Origin: Bolinopsis microptera
Taxonomy: Eukaryota > Ctenophora > Tentaculata > Lobata > Bolinopsidae
Direction: 5' to 3'
NCBI RefSeq assembly: GCF_026151205.1
Contig: NC_087076.1
Coordinates: 310,001 to 374,000 of the forward strand
DNA: 64,000 nucleotides
Position 1 is the stretch's first letter; the number at the start of each line of letters is the position of its first letter. Below, piece after piece: positions 56,084 through 64,000 of this stretch. The notes below the pieces were generated by a model that saw nothing but the letters and a program-made list of their open reading frames with translations, was not told the DNA's origin and made no database searches. The position numbers and the translations under genes are program-made.

Positions 56084-56761
56084 GAGGAGGAGGAGGACTG
56101 AGGAGGGGGAGGAGGACTGAGGAAGACTGAGGAGGAGGAGGAGGTGTAGGAGGAGGTGGACTCAGAAGAAGAAGGAGGACTGAGGAGGAGGAAGAAGTGG
56201 AGGATGTGGAGGAGATGTACTCGGGAGGACTCAGGAGGAGGAGGACTGAGGAGGAAGAGGAGGAGGAGGATGAGGAAGACTGAGGAGGAGGACTGAGGAG
56301 GAGGAGGAGGAGGACTGAGGAAGACTGAGGAGGAAGAGGAAGTGTAGGAGAAGGTAGACTCAGAAGGAGGACGAGGACTGAAGAGGACGGTGGAGGAGGA
56401 AGAGGACTCAGGAGAGTGTGGACTCAGGAGGAGGAGGAATCAGGAGGACTCAGATGGAGGAGGACTCAGGAGGAGGACTCAGAAGGAGGGGGAGGATGAG
56501 GACACAGGAGGAGGAGAAAGAGGATGAGGAAGAAGAGGAGGAGAAGGAGGACTGAGGAGGACTGAGGAGGAGGAGGAAGAGAAGGAGGAGGAGGAGGAAG
56601 AGGACTGATGAGGAGGAGAAAGACTGACGAGGAGGAAGAGGACCGAGGAGGAGGAGGAGGATGATGACTGAGGAGGAGGAAGACTGAGGAGGAGGACTGA
56701 GAAGGAGAAGGAAGAGGAGGAGGAGGGACATGAGGGAGAGGAGGAGGAGGAGGAGGAGGAG

Positions 56762-56790
<29 letters not shown>
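56084..56790. repeat. GGA-rich purine tract, first block
   Basis: About 700 bp of GAGGAGGAGGACTGAGGA-type sequence, ending in a pure GGA run (56739-56786). Poly-Leu and poly-Pro frames on the minus strand are artefacts. Confidence 0.9.
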
Positions 56791-56792
<2 letters not shown>

Positions 56793-56964
56793 ATAAATGT
56801 TATTTCCATTTTTCCCTTTTTCCATAACATCTTTGTTCCGTTTTTGTCCGTTTTATTCTGTTTTTGTTCGCCCTACTTTTTGTCCGTTTTGAAAATAAAG
56901 GGTACCGAACGGACAGAAACGGACACAAAACATGATCCCCCTTTCCAGATAATTGTAGGGCTAT

Positions 56965-57132
56965 GAGACAGATAATCAAGAGGAAGAGGAGGATGAGGAG
57001 GACTGAAGAGGAGAATGAGGAGGAAGAGGACTGAGGAGGAGGAGGAGTAGGACTGAGGAGGAGAAGGAGGAGGAAGACTGAGGAGGAGAAGGAGGAGGAG
57101 GACTGAGGAGGAGAAGGAGGAAGAGGAATGGG
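56965..57132. repeat. GGA-rich purine tract, second block
   Basis: GAGGAGGACTGAGGAGGAGAAGGA-type sequence, separated from the first block by a short unique segment with TTTTTGTCCGTTTT repeats. Confidence 0.85.
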
Positions 57133-57139
57133 GGACTGT

Positions 57140-58260
57140 TATAGCCATACAAATATCTGGAAAGTTTAAAGAAAATGTATCAGTATAAGATCTCGAAATA
57201 TGTGTCTGCGTTCCACTAAAACGCGCTAATTTGAGATATTTTCTTGTGTTTGAAGTCATTTCTCAGATTTGGCACATAGAAATTCGCCCAAAATCACACA
57301 GAATATTTGTCTCATAGCTATACAACTATCTGGAAAGTTTAAAGAAAATCTATCAGTAGGATCTCAAAATAATCGACTTTCGTCAAATATCGTTCCGAAA
57401 CCGCCAATTTGAGATATTTTCTTGTGTTTGAAGTCATATCTCAAGTTTGGCACATAGAAATTCGCCCAAACTTGCTCAGATTATCTGTCTCATAGCCATA
57501 CAACTATCTGGAAAATTTAAAGAAAATTTATCAGTAGGATCTTGAAATATGTGCCTGCATTCCGCTAAAACACGCCAATTTGAGATATTTTCTTGTGTTT
57601 GAAGTCATATCTCAGGTTTGGCACATAGAAATTCGCCCAAAATCGCACAGAATATCTGTCTCACAGCCATACAACTATCTGGAAAGTTTAAAGAAAATTT
57701 ATCAGTAGGATCTCGAAATTTGTGCCTGCGTTCCGCTAGAAACCGCCAATTTAAGATATTTTCTTGTGTTTGAAGTCATATCTCAAGTTTGGCAGATAGA
57801 AATTCGCCCAAACTTGCTCAGATTATCTGTCTCATAGCCATACAACTATCTGGAAAATTTAAAGAAAATTTATCAGTAGGATCTCGAAATATGTGCCTGC
57901 GTCCGCTAAAACGCGTCAATTTGAGATATTTACTTGTGTTTGAAGTCATATCTCAGGTTTGGGCTTTGGCACATAGAAATTCGCCCAAAATCGCACAGAA
58001 TATCTGTCTCACAGCCATACAACTATCTGGAAAGTTTAAAGAAAATTTATCAGTAGGATCTCGAAATATGTGCCTGCGTTCCGCTAGAAACCGCCATTTT
58101 GAGATATTTTCTTGTGTTTGAAGTCATATCTCAGGTTTGGCACATAGAAATTCGCCCAAAATTGCACAGAATATCCGTCTTATAGCCATACAACTATCTG
58201 GAAAGTTTAAAGAAAATTTATCAGTAGGATCTCAAGATAATCGACTTTCGTCAAATATTG
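57140..58260 (+). repeat. Satellite array, about 174-bp monomer
   Basis: Seven diverged monomers with the landmark ATCTGGAAA at about 57154, 57328, 57506, 57677, 57848, 58025 and 58196 (spacing 171-178 bp). Two alternating monomer types (ending CGTCAAATATCGTTCCG or CTGCGTTCCGCTAAAACG) suggest a higher-order unit. Degenerate related sequence continues to about 59130. Confidence 0.88.
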
Positions 58261-58493
58261 TTCCGCGGAACAAATGGAACAGAAAGTCCAACTCCTAAAA
58301 TTGCAAGCCCGAAAATCTATCGTTTTGAACAATTACTTAGAAAAAATTCTCCCAGATCCTACAATACGATTTCCTTCAAATTTTACAGATAGTAACATAA
58401 GTATGAGAATGACATAATATGCAAGTTTGAGTAAATTTTGAGTAAATCTTCGGAACGCAGGCATATATCTGGAGATCCTACTGCACTCAGTTT

Positions 58494-58617
58494 GTTTTAT
58501 AAAGACGGTTAATTTTGGCGAAGGCTTCAGCGTCTTTAATTTTGACCATTTTGAAGCCTTGCCGTCTTTAATTTTTTTTTCATTTGAAGGCTCCGTCTTT
58601 ATAAAACAAACTGAGTG
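58494..58617. mobile_element. Palindromic MITE CACTCAGTTTG...CAAACTGAGTG
   Basis: TIR CACTCAGTTTGTTTTATAAA + GACGG and its complement at 58592-58617, 124 bp in total. The centre has inverted GGCTTCA motifs. It shares its termini with the element at 7241. It sits inside degenerate satellite sequence. Confidence 0.72.
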
Positions 58618-58619
58618 TA

Positions 58620-59350
58620 TCTCAAATTTGGTACATAGAAATTCTTGCACTGACTATCAATCTTATACAGTAATAGCTAGCTGTCTAAGAAATGTGAAGA
58701 AAATTTTGAAGAAAATCGTATAGAAAGATCTGGATTAATAATCACCTGCATTAGTGTACCATGGATTTAAAAATATTTTCAACACATCTCAAATTTGGCA
58801 CACGGAAATTAACCAAAACTCGCATATTATATTGTCTTACTATCTGGGAAGTATTAAAGTAGAATCACCAGATGTATACAGTATATACATTTACGGATTT
58901 TTTTTAAATTTTACGGAACGTAGGCAATCATCTGATATATCAGATGATTGCCTACGTTCCATAAAATTGGCTATTTTGAAGATATCTTATAGTGTTTAAA
59001 AAGATATTTTAAATTTGGCATAAACTAATAATAATAAAATTCGCCCAAACTTGCAAAGATAATCAGACTTTTAGCCATCTTACTATCTGGAAAGTTTCAA
59101 GAAAATCGTATTATAGTAGGATCATATTGTATATATATCACCAGATAATCTATCATGATGGAGGCAGGCTGGGTATAATTACAAAATCGTAACAAATTTA
59201 GCAACAAAATCGCCGATATACAGCAAAACCCCGATTTAAATCTGCGTACAGGGTGGACAGCCACGAACAGGGTGGACAGCCACGGATGATTTTGTCTCTG
59301 AGTTTTTCATCACTTCCTGACACGAGCCAGACCTCAGCTGGATCCTTCCA
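58620..59350. other. Degenerate satellite-related DNA
   Basis: Fragments of the satellite monomer (TTTGGCACACGGAAATTAAC, ATCTGGAAAGTTTCAAGAAA) and a 21-bp perfect hairpin arm pair around GATATATCAGATGATTGCCT (58905-58965). No gene. Confidence 0.45.
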
Positions 59351-59359
59351 TCCCTTTTT

Positions 59360-59530
59360 CTCAGCTTCCCATGCAGCCTCCCTCTTCATTATCGGTTAGA
59401 GCTGCCGTGCTCTCGAACTTTGCTTCCCATTCAGCCTCCCTCTTCATTATCGGTTAGAGCTGCCGTGCTCTCGAACTTTGCTTCCCATTCAGCCTCCCTC
59501 TTCATTATCGGTTAGAGCTGCCGTGCTCTC
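59360..59530. repeat. 58-bp tandem repeat
   Basis: About 2.7 copies of a unit starting TCTTCATTATCGGTTAGAGC and containing GCCGTGCTCTCGAACTTTGC. Flanking short open frames are not recognised. Confidence 0.8.
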
Positions 59531-60185
59531 GGCAGTCCACCACGGCACCCCTCAGCCACCCAATAACTTCCTCACCGAAGCCCTATCTACAATTAGTTCA
59601 TGCCCATCAGAAATCAACGTGGAGCTACCGAAACTAGAGTCCCTCGCCAGAGTTGTCTACCTCAACAGACTTAGTCCCACTTGTCACTGAGTTCACTGAG
59701 AGAGGAGGTCAGCAGCTGAGCGGCATTTGGAAACCTGTTTAACTGTTAAGTTATTTCTATTGACGATCGGGTTTAGTTGTCGTTTCAAAGTTAATTTAAA
59801 TTAGGTAGACTGGTTGGGTTTATAATTATTTTCCCAAGCTACCCTGTTTAGGAAAAGTCCAAATTGGGTTCAGTTTTCCGGTAGCCTTTTCATGATCAAT
59901 ATGGAATATTATATGAGACGCCATCATGGATTGGAAAATTGAGCGGTCATCCACATAAGAAATGCGGCCACATTTCGTGTTACTTTTTCTGTGGAAGAGT
60001 GTTTTGTAAACAACAATGAAACTCAGTACTAAAAAACTGAAATAAATTATCTTCTGAGCTCTATACATATATATTTACAAAGTTACATTATAATCCTATA
60101 CCTGGCAACAATACCGCTCACTTAGTCGCGTCGGCTCCTCCAGATTTATCAATGTATGTAACTCGACTTGTTAGACCCTAAATAA

Positions 60186-60350
60186 AAACCACGCCCTTTT
60201 GACCACGCCCTTTTGACCACGCCCTTTTGACCACGCCCTTTTGACCACGCCCACTTATCTCACTTTCTCACCACTAATATATTTTCTCGAAACCACGCCC
60301 TTTTGACCACGCCCTTTTAACCACGCCCTTTCGACCCCGCCCACTTATCT
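60186..60350. repeat. 14-bp repeat ACCACGCCCTTTTG
   Basis: Two blocks (five and about three copies), each closed by a variant CCACGCCCACTTATCT, separated by an AT-rich segment. CACGCCC is a KLF/Sp1-like core, so a regulatory effect is possible but unproven. Confidence 0.8.
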
Positions 60351-60425
60351 AACGCAACTATGCGAGCAGGATTGTTGCCACGTATAAGATAATATAGTTA
60401 TAATTTAAAACTTAGAGTTCCTTAA

Positions 60426-62504
60426 CCCATTAGGGACGATAGGGTCGTTTACGACTCATCTATTCTAGAGGCTATAGATGACAAACCAAAATATCTGATT
60501 ACACAAATTTTATGCACGGATGTTCAAAATCTATTGGGCTACATTATTTAGTTCGGAATATGGGCCTAATGAGTAACTAACAATTAGATAATTAAGTTAA
60601 TTAGTCGTGATAATTGGAAATTATTCCAATTAACTTCTGGCCTTTATTGGTTCATTAAAACTTCATGAAGGCCACGGTTGCTATGTAATGCGACAAAAGT
60701 TGCGGGCAACGATTTTCTGAATGCTAGCGAAAAGCCCGTGATAATCAGATGTTCACAAACAGAGCTAGACGCTGTGTCCTAACTGCGGTTGCATACGACC
60801 CACTCGTCCGGGTCGCAAACAACCCATCAAGTTTAACAACGTCATTAATAGATTAATTATCAGTACCAATATCATGCGGTTCCATCATCATTCGTATCGC
60901 TGGTGACGTTCTACTCGGACCCCGGTATTCTAGATGCAGATGTATATCAAGAATGCAGAATGATCACGAAGTAAACTTTGATACGTAATTATAATTCTCT
61001 GTAGAGAAACAATAGGCCTTAGAGGACATTTGTCTATGAAATATGGGCTTGTTAAAGGGCAATGCCAATATTGCAATTGATTCTATAACAAAGCATTAAG
61101 CAATAAAGCACACGATAATGCTATCAAAGTTTCTATTTTTATCTTCGAAGTTCGAATTTTACCGATATTAATTTTATTAAGGATTTTTCATGACTCAAGA
61201 CTTAATATTTCTGCATTTTTGGAAATTAAATTCAATTAATGATATTATAATTATATAACTATATAGTTACTAGAACTATATAATAATGATGTAACAAGGT
61301 TATATAGCATAGGAGCATAGTTCAAGTATGCAGAAAAATATAACTTCTATTATCTTGCCAAATTTATCGCCGATAACCGATATTATCGCGATTATTTTGA
61401 AAAAGTTATCGATTATTGCGATTTAAAAAAATTATACCGATAATGGCAACTCTATGTCGTACGTCACCTCAAGATCAGGTAACAGGGAGCTGACCAGGCA
61501 AGAAACCAATTGATTGGGTCTGTAATTACGTGATTATGAGCCTGAGGTCACGTGACTATGACATCATCAGAGCTTGATGAATGTGGAATGTGAGTGTATG
61601 TGTACTTAAAAAGTCTAGAAAACAAAATAGTTTACTGCTTGAAAGCTTAATAATAAACTGTGAAAGAGTGGTTAACGTAAATAAAACGTGGTCAACGTAA
61701 ATAAAGCAACGTAAATAAAACAAAGTAAATAAAACAACGTAAATATAGGAGGCCGAGCTGCAGAAAATCCTGTCTACGTCGCATAAGATCATATTTTCAA
61801 GCCAAATGATGTAATGATCTAAGGTGGAATTTGCGTAGACGATTTTATGCTTAATGTCAGTCTGTGACCCAAGACTTTTACTGGATCATTATTTCAATAA
61901 AGCACCGCTATCATCTAATTCGATTGGAGAAGCAACTGCAAGAAATAGACAGACAAACTCGGTCTTATCCTCAATGATTAGTTTGTGCAAGGGTAAAAAT
62001 GATAATTATAATAAACTTGCAATAGAGTGGAAAATTAACATATTATATATGCAACAATAAAAATGCAAATTCAATAAATCTTGGAATTTTTATCTCGTCG
62101 TTATTGACCCAGTTGATCGATTTTAAAATGTAAATCAGCGTACAGTCGTAATTGTAGTAATAAATTATAAGCAAGTGAGCCGAGTGGGTCGTTTATTTGT
62201 TTATTACCCAATTTCTGTATTTAAAAAAGTTTAGAGTCACACAGTATCGGCGATATGTTTTTATTTTTAACTGCTACAGTTTGTATTTTATCCTAACGTC
62301 TTTGTTTCAGAAATAATAGCCGGAAAAACGTGATGGGTCGTTTGCGACCCAGACGAGTGGGTCGTATGCGACCATAGCTGTATCTTCTAAATTAAACGAG
62401 ATACAGATTAGATTTTTTGGATATCTTATTTTAGCTGTGCAGTGACCTAGTGTGTAAAATTGCATCAAAATCGACAAACTTTAAAACTTGTCGTCCCTAA
62501 TGGG
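60426..62504. mobile_element. piggyBac-like element with TTAA target sites
   Basis: Ends CCCATTAGGGACGA and TCGTCCCTAATGGG form a perfect 14-bp inverted repeat, flanked on both sides by TTAA (60422-60425, 62505-62508), the piggyBac target. Subterminal inverted motifs match too: ACGACCCACTCGTCCGGGTC near 60797 pairs with GACCCAGACGAGTGGGTCGT near 62346. The 2.08 kb between has no transposase-length open frame, so it is non-autonomous or decayed. Confidence 0.82.
61672..61748. repeat. AACGTAAATAAA short tandem repeat
   Basis: About five copies of AACGTAAATAAA inside the piggyBac-like element. Confidence 0.7.
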
Positions 62505-62668
62505 TTAAAGTTTCTTAAAAATTAATTATCAAAGATTACTCTGAACGTCTAAAATATAATGTCTGGAATCTTGATAATATAACAGCTGTTTTAAAATATC
62601 GTTAAGCATCAGCCAGTCAAATAAATACACATGTATAATTAATAATCTACATTAATTGTTGGCAATCC

Positions 62669-64000
62669 TCACATTACAAATTCAACTTCAGTGACCGTTT
62701 CAGAATCGCAGGCACTCTTCGGTCCCCTAAGAGAACCTTGTCTCTCTCTATTTTTCTTGTGTTGGATGTTTGCCATGATTACCTCGTCTCTAGAAACCAC
62801 GGTTTCCTTCCCTGGACCATTCTTCCAAGGGGAAATATGCTGGGGAGTGTTTATTTTCGATTGAGGTCTTTCTTTTTGATCGTTCCATTCTTGGACTGCC
62901 CGTGCGGTTGCTTCTTCTTTTTCGCGTTTCTTTCGTATTTCCAGTTTTTGTCGTTCTTGCTTGACTCGGTTAGCCTCAGCTTTAATTTCACGCGTTTCAT
63001 CGTCTTTAGCTTCTCTCCTGTAAATGTTTCAGCTGATGGGTATAAATACTTATCGTTATGAAACAAAGTTTGCCTAGAGGATAAGACACTGGGTTTGCTT
63101 ACTTTAATAGTTTGACATAGTTAGCTACACCATGTCATCCAATAAGGTACAAAATATTGTGCATACCAATATCCTCAAATACAAATGAATGTTTTACTGA
63201 GGGATCAATTTAATATTGTTCCTCACCATGCTTTAAAAGATTTCTGAGATTCAATTTCCTTCATTTCTTTTTCATCTCTCTCCTGTTCTCTCTTTTGCTT
63301 TTCTTCTAACTTTTTCTTCCTTGCTTCTTCTATCAACTTAGGGTCCTTGTTAGTCTTCCAATTATTAAACGTCTTGTCCGCTGCCTTTCTTTTCTCCTCT
63401 AATTTGCTTTCTTCTTCGCTTTTCTTCTTTTCTTCTTCCGACCGCTTTTCTCGAATTTTTCGTTTTCGTTCTTTATCTTTCTCTTCCCAAAGACGTCTAG
63501 CGATTGCTTCGTTTTTCAATTTCTGTTCTTTCAGTACTTCTGTCTCGCTCTTTTTCACTGCTTTAGCTTGGTTCTGTTCTTTAGTTTTCTTGTCAGCTTC
63601 CACCGCCCGGCACCTGTACCACTCTTCAAACCGGTCCTGGAATTAGCATCAGTTACTAGGGCCGGGGTAATCAAATAACCTAAAATATTCAGACAACTTG
63701 TTATGTTAGCATTGTTTATTGTAAATAAACAACACAATGTTTAAATCGACGCGACGTATAAAGTTGGTTTCAGCCACCACTTAATTAGTGGCTTGGAATT
63801 CTTGCAATGTTGACAATAGGTAAGAATGTAGCATCTAAATGCGAACTAAAAATACCTGTCTAATGTGCTGGGCAGACGGTCTGTCCTCTTCATCCTGAAT
63901 AACGGTAACCAGATCAGCTGTCTTCAAAGTCTTGTTCTCCTTTTTCTTAGCTATCCACTTCTTGAAGGCCGCCTCTCGTAGACTGGTGCTGTCCAGTTCA
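62669..64000 (-). CDS. Coiled-coil protein, CCDC34/CCDC181-like, last three exons
   Basis: Exons 64000-63856 (cut by the window edge), 63636-63227 and 63017-62669 (stop 62671-62669) join in phase. The product is highly charged and Lys/Glu-rich, with long coiled coil and regularly placed Trp in F..W.(3)K contexts: AAFKKWIAKKKENK, DRFEEWYRCRAVE, TFNNWKTNK, KSFKAWREAK and AVQEWNDQ. This spaced-Trp coiled coil is typical of the CCDC34/CCDC181 group, linked to cilia and sperm flagella in other animals. The tail contains a PQHISPWKNGPGKE segment. The N-terminus is outside the window, so the exact orthologue is uncertain. Confidence 0.75.

Noticed and set aside
56450-56830. Poly-Leu / poly-Pro minus-strand frames
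   Set aside because: Caused by GGA-rich microsatellite DNA.
57789-58121. 110-codon open frame with internal repeat
   Set aside because: Lies wholly inside diverged satellite monomers and is present only where stops have mutated.
59198-59690. Short open frames of 63 and 70 codons on opposite strands
   Set aside because: They overlap a 58-bp tandem repeat and show no recognised domain; possible transposon debris but not supportable.

Overview
This window is nuclear DNA of an animal, probably an aquatic invertebrate of uncertain phylum. The genes have short exons with GT-AG introns and typical animal domains: an Arp2/3 complex subunit, a rhodopsin-class receptor, Ig, Kazal and von Willebrand factor D domains, EF-hands and a coiled-coil protein. 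There are no bacterial operons, tRNAs, rRNAs or CRISPR arrays. All exon models below were joined by hand from reading-frame phase and splice sites.

Layout. 1-658 (+): last two exons of an EF-hand protein. 700-6500: repeat-rich DNA with small hairpin elements, TIR elements and a broken reverse transcriptase. 6709-13003 (-): complete seven-exon ARPC2 gene (294 codons), with a 1.6 kb 13-bp minisatellite in intron 2. 13.0-19.7 kb: a 390-bp-armed inverted repeat around non-LTR retrotransposon pieces, then a dense cluster of nested small elements. 19708-54500 (-): a secreted Ig / follistatin-Kazal / Ig / vWD / C8 protein gene of about 14 exons, its introns filled with minisatellites and retrotransposon relics. 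Nested in its largest intron on the opposite strand (36647-38218, +) is a two-exon class A GPCR gene. 54.5-62.6 kb: satellite monomers, GGA-rich DNA and a piggyBac-like TTAA element. 62669-64000 (-): last three exons of a coiled-coil protein.

The most unusual feature is a set of at least six families of very small elements (56 to about 131 bp, families B-G below). Each is built almost entirely of consecutive short hairpins with 2-4 nt loops, is flanked by 8-10 bp target duplications, and often sits inside another element. A larger 376-bp TIR family (A) acts as host and guest with them. The duplications allow the insertion order to be read directly from the sequence. No autonomous partner is visible in the window.

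A second theme is tandem duplication that starts at splice sites. Two large minisatellites in the Ig/Kazal/vWD gene copy the 3' splice acceptor plus the first bases of the adjacent exon, and two exons carry duplicated splice donors.
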